Shown here piece after piece: positions 28,999 through 41,204 of a stretch of 64,000 nucleotides of DNA. The position numbers were made by a program, and so were the translations under genes. Location of the stretch: contig NZ_JADPKA010000029.1 in NCBI RefSeq assembly GCF_023073715.1, positions 460,102 through 524,101 on the forward strand. Direction: 5' to 3'. The stretch comes from Bradyrhizobium sp. 164. GTDB lineage: Bacteria > Pseudomonadota > Alphaproteobacteria > Rhizobiales > Xanthobacteraceae. The first letter of the stretch is position 1, and each line of letters begins with the position of its first letter. Below the pieces are notes generated by a model. It ran no database searches and was not told where the DNA came from. It saw only the letters and a list, made by a program, of their open reading frames with translations.

Positions 28999-30789
28999 AT
29001 GCCCGACCCGTCCTCATCCCTGCACCTGTTCGCCGACGTGCTCGCGCGCGTGCACGCCGCCTGCCGGACGCTGGCCGTGGACGCCAGCTGGCCTGAGGGC
29101 ATCGATTTCTCGCGCGTCGTGGTTGAGCCGCCGCGCGATGCTTCCCATGGCGACATGGCGACCAACGCCGCGATGGTGCTGGCGAAAGAGGCAAAGGCAA
29201 AGCCGCGCGATCTCGCCGAGCAGATTGCCGAGCGGCTGCGCACGGATGCGCTGATCGCCAAGGTCGACGTCGCCGGTCCCGGCTTCATCAATTTGACGCT
29301 GAAGCCGGCCGCCTGGGCCGAGGCACTGCGCACGGTGCTGCGCGAGGGCGCCGATTACGGCCGCGTCCGCGGCGGCTCCAAGGTCAACGTCGAATACGTC
29401 TCGGCCAATCCGACCGGACCGATGCATGTCGGCCATTGCCGCGGCGCCGTGTTCGGCGACGCCCTGGCGAGCCTGCTTCAGTTCGCAGGCCACGACGTCA
29501 CGCGCGAATATTACATCAACGACGCCGGCGCCCAGGTCGACGTGCTCGCACGCTCCGCGTTCCTGCGATATCGCGAGGCGCTCGGCGAGGACATCGGCGC
29601 GATTCCGGAAGGACTCTATCCCGGTGACTATCTGAAGCCGGTCGGCGCTGTGCTGGTGAAGGAGCATGGCGACAAGCTCCGCGGAATGAGCGAGGCCGAG
29701 TGGCTGCCGACGGTGCGCGCCAAGGCGATCGCGATGATGATGGAAGAGATCAAGGACGATCTCGCCGCGCTCAACATCCGCCACGACGTGTTCTTCTCAG
29801 AGCGCTCGCTGATCGAGAACGGCAACAACCAGGTTGCCGAAACCATCGACTTCCTGTGCGCCAAGGGCGACATCTACGAGGGACGCCTGCCGCCGCCGAA
29901 GGGCGCGCCGGTCGAGGATTGGGAAGACCGCGAGCAGTTGCTGTTCAAGGCGACTGCCTACGGCGACGACGTCGATCGTCCGCTGATCAAGTCGGACAAT
30001 TCCTACACCTACTTCGCCTCCGACATCGCCTACCACAAGAACAAGTTCGACCGTGGTTTTGCGGAGATGATCGACGTCTGGGGCGCCGACCATGGCGGCT
30101 ACATCAAGCGGATGCAGGCGGCGGTAAAGGCGACGACGTCCGGCAAGGGCGCGCTCGACGTCAAGATCGTGCAGCTCGTGAAGTTGCTGCGCAGCGGCGA
30201 GCCCGTGAAAATGTCGAAGCGGAGCGGGGACTTCGTCACCCTGCGTGAGGTGGTAGATGAGGTGGGCCAGGATGCTGTCCGTTTCATGATGCTCTACCGC
30301 AAGAACGATGCGGTGCTCGACTTCGACCTCGCCAAGGTCGTGGAACAGTCGCGCGACAACCCGGTGTTCTACGTTCAGTACGGTCACGCCCGCGGCCACT
30401 CGATCTTCCGCAACGCGCGGGCTGAGGTGTTCCCGGAACTGCCGGAGGATACCGGCGCGCGGACCGCTTGGCTCAGTGAGTCGGCGGTGGAACGGTTGTC
30501 GGACCCGGTCGAACTCGATCTTCTCAAGCGCCTCGCAATTTTTCCGCGCATGCTGGAAGCTGCCGCCGCGGCCCACGAACCGCACCGAATTGCCTTTTAT
30601 CTCTATGATTTAGCCAGCGAATTTCATGCACTTTGGACGAAGGGGCGCGATTTGCCCTATTTACGCTTCATTATCAATAATGATGCAGATCTTACGAAGG
30701 CGCGGCTGGCCATGGTCCAGGGCGTTGTCTCAGTCCTGGCATCGGGCCTCGCCATCCTCGGCGTCCATGCCCCGGACGAGATGCGGTAG
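28999..30789 (+). CDS. argS: Arginyl-tRNA synthetase
   Basis: 596 residues. Class I synthetase with an N-terminal Arg-tRNA recognition domain (1-110), the HIGH-type motif [13 protein letters not shown] near residue 138, the KMSK-type motif [13 protein letters not shown] near residue 404, and a C-terminal helical anticodon-binding DALR domain ending in [17 protein letters not shown]. It charges tRNA-Arg. Downstream by 140 bp is a SPOR protein gene; the last 200 bp of the gene are locally AT-richer (residues around [13 protein letters not shown]), without sign of disruption. Confidence 0.97.
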   Translation: MPDPSSSLHLFADVLARVHAACRTLAVDASWPEGIDFSRVVVEPPRDASHGDMATNAAMVLAKEAKAKPRDLAEQIAERLRTDALIAKVDVAGPGFINLTLKPAAWAEALRTVLREGADYGRVRGGSKVNVEYVSANPTGPMHVGHCRGAVFGDALASLLQFAGHDVTREYYINDAGAQVDVLARSAFLRYREALGEDIGAIPEGLYPGDYLKPVGAVLVKEHGDKLRGMSEAEWLPTVRAKAIAMMMEEIKDDLAALNIRHDVFFSERSLIENGNNQVAETIDFLCAKGDIYEGRLPPPKGAPVEDWEDREQLLFKATAYGDDVDRPLIKSDNSYTYFASDIAYHKNKFDRGFAEMIDVWGADHGGYIKRMQAAVKATTSGKGALDVKIVQLVKLLRSGEPVKMSKRSGDFVTLREVVDEVGQDAVRFMMLYRKNDAVLDFDLAKVVEQSRDNPVFYVQYGHARGHSIFRNARAEVFPELPEDTGARTAWLSESAVERLSDPVELDLLKRLAIFPRMLEAAAAAHEPHRIAFYLYDLASEFHALWTKGRDLPYLRFIINNDADLTKARLAMVQGVVSVLASGLAILGVHAPDEMR

Positions 30790-30929
30790 TTTGGGGCGAA
30801 CTACTTAAGAGGAATTCGGGGGTAACCGGCAGAAGCCGGATCGCTTAGACTTGGTTGAAAGCCTTGTGGGTCGAAAGCCGTGCCTTGGTCGAGGGGCGCG
30901 CGGCTTTCCCGAAGGGACGCATCATCACG

Positions 30930-32504
30930 ATGGCCGAACGATATCAGGACAGACCGTTTCCCTCCGATGACTATGGTCGCGGTAGCGAGCAGCATGGGAA
31001 GGCGGAAAATGATCCCTTGGCCGAGCTCGCCCGTCTGATCGGACAGACCGATCCGTTCGCAGCGCAGTCGCCGCCGACCGCACGCCCGACGGCAGCGCCC
31101 GCGCAGAGTTATCGAGAAGACGATTATCGCCAGGACGATGATCGGCAGGTTTATGCCGAGCAGGCCTCACCGCCGCCCGGGCCGCCGTCATGGATGCGGC
31201 GCGCCAACGTACAGCCGCAGCCGACAGCCGCGCCGGAGCCCGACTATTCCGTCTCCGTAAACCCGGTTCATCCGTTGCATCGCTATTCGGCCCAGCCGAC
31301 CGCAGTTGCGCCTGAGCCGGACTTTCATCAATCGCAGGCCCATCAGGATCACGCTTATCAAGCCCAAGCCTATCAGGATCAGGCCCACCAGCAGCACGGT
31401 CAGGCTTATCAGGATCAGGCCTATCGGGAGCCGTACGCGCAGCCCGATCCGTCGCGCTATGATGATGCGCTCTATGGCCGGCTCGAGACAGGCGAGCAGG
31501 ACTACCAGCGCGATCCGGCCTACCCCGACGATCCTTACGCCTACCAGAGCGACTATCCTGAGGCCGAACTTGACGAGCCGAAGAAGCAGCGCGGCGGCAT
31601 GATGACAGTCGCGGCGATCCTAGCGCTTGCCGTGGTCGGGACTGGTGCTGCCTTCGCCTACAAGACCTATGCGGGCTCGCCCCGCAGCGGCGAGCCGCCG
31701 ATCATCAAGGCCGACAACACACCGACCAAGATCGTGCCGGCGCCGACGGACTCCTCCGCCAAGATGCCGGATCGCATGGTGAGCGGTGACGGCACCGAGA
31801 AGATCGTGCCGCGGGAGGAAGCGCCTGTCGACGTCAATGCCAGAGCGGCTGGTCCCCGCGTGGTGTTCCCGCCGCTGAACCAGAATGCGAATCCACCGTC
31901 GGTGGCAAGCGTGTCGCCGTCGATGGTGCCGCCGCCGAGCGCGGGGGCGGCCCCGAGCAACGGCACACTGCCGAACAATTCGCCGCGCTCAATCAGGACG
32001 GTGGCTGTGAAGGGTGATCAGACCGATAGCGCTACGCCGCAATCGGCTGCAGCCGCCAAGCCCGCAACTGCGCCAAAACCTGTTGCCGCGCCGCCTGCGC
32101 CAATCGCGCCGCGCAATCCACCGACGTCGGCCAATGCCAGCGCCAACCAGCCTTTGTCGCTCGCGCCGCAATCGGGACCGACGGCCGAGCCTCCGCAGCG
32201 GATGGCTGCGACCAACCCGACGCAAATTGCGCCCGCCAGCAGCGGTGGGGGCTACATCGTGCAGGTTTCCTCGCAGCAGAGCGAGGAAAGTGCCGCCGCG
32301 TCCTATCGGGTGCTTCAGAGCAAGTACGGCAGTGTGCTCGGGTCCCGTTCGCCGGTGATCAAGCGCGTCGACCTCACCGACAAGGGCAAGGGCATCGTCT
32401 ACCGCGCGTTCGCCGGTCCCTATGGCTCGGCCGAAGAGGCGACGCAGGCATGCAACAGCCTCAAGTCCGCAGGCCTGTCCGCCTGCTTCGTCCAGAGGAA
32501 TTAA
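30930..32504 (+). CDS. SPOR-domain cell-division/envelope protein
   Basis: 524 residues from ATG 30930. The N-terminal cytoplasmic part (1-220) is disordered and rich in Gln, Tyr, Asp and His, with imperfect repeats of AYQDQA between about 135 and 170. One membrane helix follows near 230-250 (GGMMTVAAILALAVVGTGAAFA), then a Pro/Ala-rich periplasmic stretch and the C-terminal SPOR domain (about 445-520, GGYIVQVSSQQSEESAAASY to YGSAEEATQACNSLKSAGL). SPOR domains bind denuded glycan at the septum. Placement between argS and nagZ-scpAB matches other Hyphomicrobiales. Confidence 0.93.
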   Translation: MAERYQDRPFPSDDYGRGSEQHGKAENDPLAELARLIGQTDPFAAQSPPTARPTAAPAQSYREDDYRQDDDRQVYAEQASPPPGPPSWMRRANVQPQPTAAPEPDYSVSVNPVHPLHRYSAQPTAVAPEPDFHQSQAHQDHAYQAQAYQDQAHQQHGQAYQDQAYREPYAQPDPSRYDDALYGRLETGEQDYQRDPAYPDDPYAYQSDYPEAELDEPKKQRGGMMTVAAILALAVVGTGAAFAYKTYAGSPRSGEPPIIKADNTPTKIVPAPTDSSAKMPDRMVSGDGTEKIVPREEAPVDVNARAAGPRVVFPPLNQNANPPSVASVSPSMVPPPSAGAAPSNGTLPNNSPRSIRTVAVKGDQTDSATPQSAAAAKPATAPKPVAAPPAPIAPRNPPTSANASANQPLSLAPQSGPTAEPPQRMAATNPTQIAPASSGGGYIVQVSSQQSEESAAASYRVLQSKYGSVLGSRSPVIKRVDLTDKGKGIVYRAFAGPYGSAEEATQACNSLKSAGLSACFVQRN

Positions 32505-32549
32505 CGGCCGTTTCCTTGACCCCCTCGCGGGGCAGGGTTAATCGGCCGT

Positions 32550-33578
32550 ATGAGCACGCGGGCCTTCATTACCGGCGTATCCGGAACGGAACTGACCGCC
32601 GCCGAGCGGGAGTTTATCCGCGCCGAACGTCCATGGGGCTTCATCCTCTTCAAGCGTAACGTCGCGGCGCCGGCTCAAGTTGCTGCATTGGTTGCGGAAT
32701 TGCGGGCAGTGGCGGGTGCTGCCGACGCGCCCGTCCTGATCGATCAGGAGGGCGGACGGGTGCAGCGGCTGGGGCCGCCGCACTGGCCGCTCTATCCGCC
32801 GGGAGCCCTATTTGCGAATTTGTACGACACTGATTCGGCGCTCGGGCTTACTGCGGCGCGCCTGAGCGCCCGCCTAATCGCGGCCGATCTCGCCGATCTC
32901 GGCATTACGGTGGATTGCTTGCCGCTCGCTGACGTGCCGGTGCCGGGTGCCGATGCCGTCATCGGCAACCGAGCTTATGGCACGGAGCCGGGCAAGGTTG
33001 CCGCGATTGCGCGCGCGGTCACCGAGGGGCTGGAGCAGGGCGGCGTGCTGCCGGTTCTCAAGCACATTCCCGGTCATGGCCGCGCCACTGCCGACACCCA
33101 TTTCAAGCTGCCGACAGTCGACACGCCCCGGGACGAGCTGGAACGGACCGATTTCGCCGCGTTCAAGCCGCTCTCGGATCTGCCAATGGCCATGACTGCA
33201 CATGTTGTGTTTAGCGCGATCGACGCCGCCCAACCGGCGACGACATCTGCGACAATGATTGCTGACGTGATTCGCGGCACAATCGGGTTCCAGGGTTTGT
33301 TAATGAGTGATGACGTGTCGATGAACGCGCTGTCGGGGAATATCGCCGAGCGGACCCGCGCCATCTTCGCGGCTGGCTGCGACGTGGCCCTGCATTGCAA
33401 CGGTAACATCGAGGAGATGCGCGACGTCGCCAGCCAGACACCCGAACTGTCCGGCAGAGCACTGGAGCGGGCGAAAGCCGCGCTCGCCGCACGCAAGCCG
33501 CCGCAGCCGCTGGACCGGGCGGCCGCACGCGCAGAACTGGACGCATTGATCGCACGGGCAAACACGGCATCCGCATGA
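32550..33578 (+). CDS. nagZ: Beta-N-acetylhexosaminidase
   Basis: 342 residues, glycoside hydrolase family 3. Signature segments: GFILFKRNVAAPAQ, IDQEGGRVQRLGPP, KHIPGHGRATADTH with the histidine acid/base and LMSDDVSMNAL with the nucleophile aspartate. NagZ removes N-acetylglucosamine from muropeptides during cell-wall recycling, and acts in the cytoplasm. Its stop overlaps the scpA start (ATGA), so it is coupled to scpA. Confidence 0.96.
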   Translation: MSTRAFITGVSGTELTAAEREFIRAERPWGFILFKRNVAAPAQVAALVAELRAVAGAADAPVLIDQEGGRVQRLGPPHWPLYPPGALFANLYDTDSALGLTAARLSARLIAADLADLGITVDCLPLADVPVPGADAVIGNRAYGTEPGKVAAIARAVTEGLEQGGVLPVLKHIPGHGRATADTHFKLPTVDTPRDELERTDFAAFKPLSDLPMAMTAHVVFSAIDAAQPATTSATMIADVIRGTIGFQGLLMSDDVSMNALSGNIAERTRAIFAAGCDVALHCNGNIEEMRDVASQTPELSGRALERAKAALAARKPPQPLDRAAARAELDALIARANTASA

Positions 33579-34414
33579 CCGCAGAAATCCTATCCTTCGA
33601 AACCGGGCGGCCCGCAGAGCTTGCCGAGGGTGAGCCGGCGTTGGTCGTGGATGTCGAAGGCTATGAGGGCCCGCTCGACCTGTTGCTCGCACTGGCGCGG
33701 CAGCAGAAGGTCGACCTCGCCAAGATTTCGATCCTGGCGCTGGCCGACCAGTACCTCCACTTCATCGAGGCTGCGCGGAAAATCCGGCTGGAGCTCGCTG
33801 CTGACTATCTCGTGATGGCGGCCTGGCTTGCCTTCCTAAAGTCGCGCCTGCTGCTGCCGGAGCCGCCGAGTGCCGAAGGCCCGAGCGCGGAGCAGATGGC
33901 GACTGCGCTCGCCAACCGCCTGCGCCGGCTCGAAGCCATTCGCGAAGCCGCCAATCGGCTGATGAACAGGCCGCAATTGCAGCGCGACATCTTTCCGCGC
34001 GGCGAGCCCGAGCACATCGCGGAGATCAAGCATCCGAAATACACGGCGACGCTGTACGACCTGCTCACCGCCTATGCCGCGCAGCGCCAATCGCGCGTGC
34101 TGGCGAGCGTGCATCTGGCCAAGCGTACGGTGTGGTCGCTCGCCGAAGCGCGCGCCACGCTGGAACGGCTGGTCGGCAGTATCAGCGAACAGGATGATTG
34201 GGGCGTTCTCGACGACTTCCTGATCCGGCATGTCGCCGATCCGACGCAGCGCGCGACGGTGTTCGCCTCGAGCTTCGCCGCCGCGCTCGAACTGGTGCGC
34301 GAAGGCCAGCTTGAGCTGAACCAGAAAGAGGCGTTTGCGCCCATCTATTTCCGGAAGGGGCGTCCTAAACCGGTTCCGGACGCAGCTCCTGCGCCCGATG
34401 CGCCGGTCGGTTAA
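33575..34414 (+). CDS. scpA: Segregation and condensation protein A
   Basis: 279 residues, the kleisin subunit of the SMC-ScpAB condensin. The N-terminal signature YEGPLDLLLALARQQKVDLAKISILALADQYL (visible here in shorter parts) and the C-terminal winged-helix (EARATLERLVG, VVTFLALLEL-like ELVREGQLELNQ) fit the family. It bridges SMC heads in chromosome compaction. It overlaps nagZ by 4 bp and precedes scpB by 21 bp. Confidence 0.96.
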   Translation: MTAEILSFETGRPAELAEGEPALVVDVEGYEGPLDLLLALARQQKVDLAKISILALADQYLHFIEAARKIRLELAADYLVMAAWLAFLKSRLLLPEPPSAEGPSAEQMATALANRLRRLEAIREAANRLMNRPQLQRDIFPRGEPEHIAEIKHPKYTATLYDLLTAYAAQRQSRVLASVHLAKRTVWSLAEARATLERLVGSISEQDDWGVLDDFLIRHVADPTQRATVFASSFAAALELVREGQLELNQKEAFAPIYFRKGRPKPVPDAAPAPDAPVG

Positions 34415-34435
34415 GTGCAAGAAGGAGGATCTGCC

Positions 34436-35188
34436 ATGGCAAGCCTGGCTGAAGCGCGGGTAGAAGAGGCCGAGCCGATGGAGAACGAATCCCAGGCACG
34501 GCCGGAGGAATTGCGGCTGCTGGAAGCGCTGCTGTTTGCCTCGAGTGAACCGCTGGATACGGCGACGCTGGCCAAGCGGATGCCAGACGGCGTGGACGTC
34601 AAGGCGGCGCTTGAGCAGCTCCAGGCCGATTATGCGTCGCGCGGCGTGAATCTCGTGCGCGTCGCCAACAAATGGACCTTCCGCACCGCCGGCGATCTCG
34701 CCTGGCTGATGACGCGGGAGAGCACCGAGACCCGCCGTCTGTCGCGCGCGGCGATCGAGGTGCTGGCGATCATCGCTTATCACCAGCCGGTGACGCGCGC
34801 CGAGATCGAGGAGATCCGCGGCGTCGTCACCTCGAAGGGCACGTTGGATGTGCTGCTGGAGACCGGCTGGATCAAGCCGCGCGGCCGGCGCAAGACGCCC
34901 GGCCGTCCGCTGACCTTCGGCACCACCGAGGAGTTCCTGTCGCAGTTCACTTTGGAACAGCTCGGCGACCTGCCGGGCCTCGAAGAGCTCAAGGGCACTG
35001 GCCTGCTGGATTCGCGCCTGCCGACCGGATTCAGCGTGCCGACGCCGTCGGACGACCCGACGCTGCGTGAGGACGAGGATCCGCTGGAACCGGGCGAGGG
35101 CCTCGATTTGGCGCTGGCGCCTGCGGTCGAGCCGGAGACGCCGGAAAGCGGCGATGAGGGTGGCAGCCAAGGTGGCGGCGAGGAGTGA
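34436..35188 (+). CDS. scpB: Segregation and condensation protein B
   Basis: 250 residues from ATG 34436, chosen over the in-frame GTG at 34415 because GAAGGAGG sits 7-8 bases before it. Two winged-helix domains are visible (LRLLEALLFASSEPLD and LSRAAIEVLAIIAYHQPVTRAEIEEIRG, of which only parts are quoted). It ends with an acidic, Gly/Ser/Glu-rich tail. It dimerises and binds ScpA in the condensin complex. Confidence 0.95.
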   Translation: MASLAEARVEEAEPMENESQARPEELRLLEALLFASSEPLDTATLAKRMPDGVDVKAALEQLQADYASRGVNLVRVANKWTFRTAGDLAWLMTRESTETRRLSRAAIEVLAIIAYHQPVTRAEIEEIRGVVTSKGTLDVLLETGWIKPRGRRKTPGRPLTFGTTEEFLSQFTLEQLGDLPGLEELKGTGLLDSRLPTGFSVPTPSDDPTLREDEDPLEPGEGLDLALAPAVEPETPESGDEGGSQGGGEE

Positions 35189-35352
35189 TGTCCGTCCGTC
35201 TACGGGCCCTGCGACCGGTTAACACTAGCAAGATTGCGTAGCGCCGACAGCGAATTGGCGCTGCCTTGGTCCTTGTTTTTGACACCCGCCAAGCCTAGGT
35301 TTCGGTAAAGATCGGCCGGGTCCCCGGCCATGCGCGTTTGGAGGGTTGCAGG

Positions 35353-35589
35353 ATGGGTTCACTCAGCATTTGGCACTGGATCTTGGTGATCGCAGTGGTC
35401 CTGCTGCTGTTCGGCCGCGGCAAGATTTCGGATCTGATGGGCGACGTGGCGCAGGGCATCAAGGCGTTCAAGAAGGGCATGCAGGACGACGATAAGCCCG
35501 CCGACAAGCCCGAGCCGGCCAAGTCCATCGAGCACAACAATGCCGCACCGACCGCGGCACGGTCCGACGTCGGCAGCAAGGCCGTCTGA
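35353..35589 (+). CDS. tatA: Twin-arginine translocase subunit TatA
   Basis: 78 residues from ATG 35353; an upstream TTG is less likely. Short N-terminal membrane helix ([15 protein letters not shown]), the FGRGK hinge and an amphipathic helix ([18 protein letters not shown]) define TatA. The tail is charged and disordered. TatA multimers form the pore for folded protein export. It begins the tatABC set. Confidence 0.96.
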   Translation: MGSLSIWHWILVIAVVLLLFGRGKISDLMGDVAQGIKAFKKGMQDDDKPADKPEPAKSIEHNNAAPTAARSDVGSKAV

Positions 35590-35678
35590 GCCAGAGAGCA
35601 CGCCAGAACGCGGGTAGCGGCCCCGATCCTGCGCGCAATGGATTGGGCCGGTTGCGGCTGGCGTGAACGGAAGACCTC

Positions 35679-36211
35679 ATGTTCGACATCGGCTGGAGTG
35701 AACTGGTCCTCATCGGGGTCGTGGCCCTGATCGCCATCGGCCCGAAGGAGCTGCCGGGCGTGCTGCGCATGGTTGGGCAGTGGATGGGCAAGGCCCGCAA
35801 GATGGCCGCCGAATTCCAGGGCCAGTTCCAGGAAGCGATGCGCGAGGCCGAGATGGCCGACCTCAAGAAGAGCTTCGACGAGGTCAAGGAAGTCGCGACC
35901 GGCTTCAATCCGCTGACTTCGCTTCAGAAGGATGTCAGCGACGCGCTACGCGTCGATGCGCTCGACAAGCCGGCCGAGACGCCAGCCAGCGGCGCCGTCG
36001 AACCGGCGGCGAGTTCAAGTGAAACGCCGGTGATTTCGAGTGAAGCGCCGGTAACGCCAACGACACCGGAAGCGCCGACGCCCGCGACCTTCATGGAAGC
36101 CGAGGCGCACGCAGCAGCGAACGAGCCGCTTGCGATCACCCGTGAGGTCAAGCAGGCCCAGGTCGCGCAAGACACCGCGGCATCCGAAGCGATCAAGGAC
36201 GCCAAAGCGTC

Positions 36212-36215
<4 letters not shown>
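35679..36215 (+). CDS. tatB: Twin-arginine translocase subunit TatB
   Basis: 178 residues. The N-terminal helix with the TatB-type E at position 8 ([25 protein letters not shown]) and the long amphipathic and disordered tail distinguish it from TatA. The tail (110-178) is rich in Ala, Pro, Thr and Glu. TatB with TatC forms the receptor for twin-arginine signal peptides. It overlaps tatC by 4 bp. Confidence 0.96.
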
Positions 36216-38549
<2,334 letters not shown>

Positions 38550-38608
38550 GGTTGCGAAGATCGCCCGGCCGGCTATCCTGCCGGCCCCGCAACGCGAAAC
38601 TACCCTTC

Positions 38609-38971
38609 ATGGCCTTGCACCGCGACATCTTCTGGGTCGGCCGACAATGGGCGGTGACGGGTGCCGGCATCCAGGCCGTCGATCAGCGCCTGCGCGGCGT
38701 GCTCGACATCGAGATCGCGCGGCTCTGGGACGACGATCTCGTGGGGAGCCGGCGGGCCAAGCCTGGGGTCAATACTGCGGATTTCGACAAGGCGCTGGCC
38801 GTGGCGCGCGAACGCTTTCCGCAGGCGCCGGCGTCCGACCCGTTCGTCGCGCAACTGGTGGCACTCGGCGTCGTCGAAACTCCCGTCGTGAGCCCCGTTG
38901 TGCCGGCGATGCAGCTGCGTACCGAGGGCCGGCTGGCGCGTTTTCTGCCGCAATGGCGCATCCGCCGGTAG
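38609..38971 (+). CDS. Hypothetical protein between serS and surE
   Basis: 120 residues from ATG 38609. A short hydrophobic-aromatic start (ALHRDIFWVGRQWAVTGAG) is followed by a helical region with an Arg/Asp-rich middle and the repeated VVxxPVVxP near residue 95. No signal peptide, membrane helix or family motif was recognised. Codon use matches its neighbours, so it is probably real. Confidence 0.6.
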   Translation: MALHRDIFWVGRQWAVTGAGIQAVDQRLRGVLDIEIARLWDDDLVGSRRAKPGVNTADFDKALAVARERFPQAPASDPFVAQLVALGVVETPVVSPVVPAMQLRTEGRLARFLPQWRIRR

Positions 38972-39078
38972 CAGAATGAGGCCGGAACCTGGCCGTCGGG
39001 GCCCAATCGGCCGGTTTGCCTGATTGGGCATAGCCGGATAAGACGGCTCAGACCCGCTTTCTGGAATCGACCTTTCGC

Positions 39079-39846
39079 ATGCGTATTCTCTGCACCAATG
39101 ACGATGGCATCCACGCCCCCGGGCTCAAGGTCGTGGAGGAGATCGCGCGCGCCTTGTCGGACGACGTCTGGGTGGTGGCACCGGAGCTCGACCAGTCCGG
39201 CGTGTCGCATTCGCTGTCGCTGAACGACCCGTTGCGCCTGCGCGAGGTCGGGCCGCGGCACTTCGCCGTGCGCGGTACGCCGACCGACTGCGTCATCATG
39301 GGCGCGCGCCACATCCTCGGGCCAAAATTGCCGGACGTCGTGCTGTCCGGCGTCAACAAGGGACGCAACGTCGCCGAGGACGTGGTCTATTCCGGCACCA
39401 TCGCCGGCGCGCTGGAAGGCACCATCCTGGGGCTGCCTTCATTCGCGCTGTCGCAGGAATTCAGCGTCGAAACCCGCGAGCGGCCGCCGTGGGACACCGC
39501 CCGCAAGTTCGGGCCCGACATCCTGCGCAAGGTGATCGCCGCAGGCATCCCGAAGGACACGGTGATCAACGTCAACTTCCCGTCGTGTGCGCCGGAGGAT
39601 GTGCTCGGCATCCGCGTCACGCGCCAGGGCAAGCGCAATCTCGGCTTCCTCAGGATCGACGAGCGCAGGGACGGCCGCGGCAATCCCTATTTCTGGATCG
39701 GCTTCGAGCGCACGGCGATGATGGACACGCCCGCAGACGGCACCGATCTCGCAGCACTTCGCGAGCGCTACGTCTCGGTCACGCCGCTCAGGCTCGATCG
39801 CACCAACGAAGCGTTTTCAGAAGAATTGAGCGCGACGCTGAAGTAG
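39079..39846 (+). CDS. surE: 5'/3'-nucleotidase SurE
   Basis: 255 residues. The N-terminal [15 protein letters not shown] holds the metal-binding Asp pair, and [24 protein letters not shown] is the second signature. SurE removes phosphate from nucleoside monophosphates and is part of the serS-surE-pcm-nlpD stress cluster, which is seen here except for a lone receiver gene placed between surE and pcm on the other strand. Confidence 0.97.
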   Translation: MRILCTNDDGIHAPGLKVVEEIARALSDDVWVVAPELDQSGVSHSLSLNDPLRLREVGPRHFAVRGTPTDCVIMGARHILGPKLPDVVLSGVNKGRNVAEDVVYSGTIAGALEGTILGLPSFALSQEFSVETRERPPWDTARKFGPDILRKVIAAGIPKDTVINVNFPSCAPEDVLGIRVTRQGKRNLGFLRIDERRDGRGNPYFWIGFERTAMMDTPADGTDLAALRERYVSVTPLRLDRTNEAFSEELSATLK

Positions 39847-39849
39847 CGC

Positions 39850-40221
39850 CTATCCGCCGCGAAGCGCGGCTTCGATGGTCTTGCCAAGCGCGTCGAGCTG
39901 GAACGGCTTCTGGAGCGCCGGCCGATCGCGGTACTGTTCGGGCAGGCCGGAGGAGCCGTAGCCGGTGGCGAAGATGAAGGGGCAGCCCTTTGCCTTGATG
40001 ACATCGGCGACCGGCGAAATGACTTTGCCGTTGACGTTGACGTCGAGAATGGCGATGTCGAACTCGGTCGCCTGGGCGAGCCGCATGGCCTCGGTGATAT
40101 CGCCGGCCTCGGCTGCGACCTTGTAACCGAGCTCTTCGAGCATGTCCGCAACCATCATCCTGATCATCACCTCGTCCTCGACGAGGAATACAGAGCGGCC
40201 GGAAAGCCCCGTCGCGGTCAT
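39850..40221 (-). CDS. Stand-alone receiver-domain response regulator
   Basis: 123 residues from the ATG at 40221, chosen because AAGGA lies 7 bases upstream; an in-frame ATG at 40239 has only a too-close GGGA. It has only a receiver domain: acidic pair in VEDEVM, phosphoacceptor Asp in IAILDVNVNG, and Lys in LQKPFQ. The FATGYG segment is of the type found in receivers that act with HWE-family kinases, which is remembered and not proved. It is convergent with surE (3-bp gap). Confidence 0.88.
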   Translation of the reverse strand: MTATGLSGRSVFLVEDEVMIRMMVADMLEELGYKVAAEAGDITEAMRLAQATEFDIAILDVNVNGKVISPVADVIKAKGCPFIFATGYGSSGLPEQYRDRPALQKPFQLDALGKTIEAALRGG

Positions 40222-40444
40222 GATTGAGTCCTTGCCCATTCCCAAAAACGTTCGCAGATAACATGAATCGACGCAATGCGCGTTTTGACGAACGGACGCC
40301 TGAAAATGGCGATCACGACTGGTTGTTGCACGCCGATCCGTGATCAAATATCCAGCCGAATGGTATCATGAGTTCCCCATCAAGGAACAAGATTCTCGCG
40401 CCCGGGTTGGCCCTAACTGGCCTGACAAGACAGCACTTGCAACG

Positions 40445-41095
40445 ATGACCACCCATCAACCTCCGCCGGAAAAGATGATGTTTCAGCTCACGCTGAGGCG
40501 CCGGGGCATCAGCAATCAGGCCGTGCTGCGGACCATGGAGGAGGTGCCGCGCGAACTGTTCGTCGACGATGCCGACCGCGAGGGTGCCTATCGCGACAGT
40601 GCGCTGCCGATCGCCTGTGGGCAGACCATCAGCCAGCCCTTCGTCGTCGCCTACATGACCGAGCAACTCCAGCTCCAGAAGCGGCACCGCGTGCTCGAGA
40701 TCGGCACCGGCTCCGGTTATCAGGCCGCCGTGCTGTCGCGGCTCGCAGGACAGGTACTCACGGTCGAGCGCTACCGCAAGCTCGCGGAGACTGCACGCGC
40801 GAGGCTCGAAGAGCTCGGCTGCCACAATGTCGAGGTGTTGCTGGGCGACGGCCTCAATTTGCCGGCCAATATCGGCCCGTTCGACCGCATCATCGTCACC
40901 GCCGCGATGGAGCAAATTCCAGAGAACCTGATCGAGCGGCTGGATGTCGGGGGCATCCTGATCGCACCGGTCGGACCGCATCAGGGCGTGCAGACGCTGA
41001 CTCGCCTCAGCCGGACCGAGGCGGGGATCGAGCGCAAGGAACTCGTCGAGGTCCGCTTCGTGCCGGCGCTGCCTGGCGTGGCACGGGAGCTGTAG
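40445..41095 (+). CDS. pcm: Protein-L-isoaspartate O-methyltransferase
   Basis: 216 residues from ATG 40445; the 35-residue upstream extension is unlikely because the receiver promoter is there. SAM-binding motif [14 protein letters not shown] and the VPRELFVDD and [13 protein letters not shown] signatures are visible. It repairs damaged aspartyl residues. It belongs to the surE-pcm-nlpD group. Confidence 0.95.
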   Translation: MTTHQPPPEKMMFQLTLRRRGISNQAVLRTMEEVPRELFVDDADREGAYRDSALPIACGQTISQPFVVAYMTEQLQLQKRHRVLEIGTGSGYQAAVLSRLAGQVLTVERYRKLAETARARLEELGCHNVEVLLGDGLNLPANIGPFDRIIVTAAMEQIPENLIERLDVGGILIAPVGPHQGVQTLTRLSRTEAGIERKELVEVRFVPALPGVAREL

Positions 41096-41204
41096 AACTC
41101 CGGATTGGCTGCGCCGCCAACATCTTATTGGGAGGGTTAAGCCGTTATTTACTCGGCGCGTGTTTACTTAAAACACCAGTTCTGTTGCGTACGAGTGAGT
41201 AACC

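Noticed and set aside
30801..30860. CCGGC-AGAA-GCCGG hairpin after argS as a terminator
   Set aside because: Stem of only five pairs and no T-run.
31320..31440. CRISPR-like direct repeats
   Set aside because: These are in-frame imperfect repeats coding for AYQDQA-type residues in the SPOR protein, without regular spacers.
32505..32549. CGGCCG-flanked palindrome after the SPOR gene as a terminator
   Set aside because: Only the inner CCCC/GGGG pairs form a stem and there is no T-run; the outer match is imperfect.
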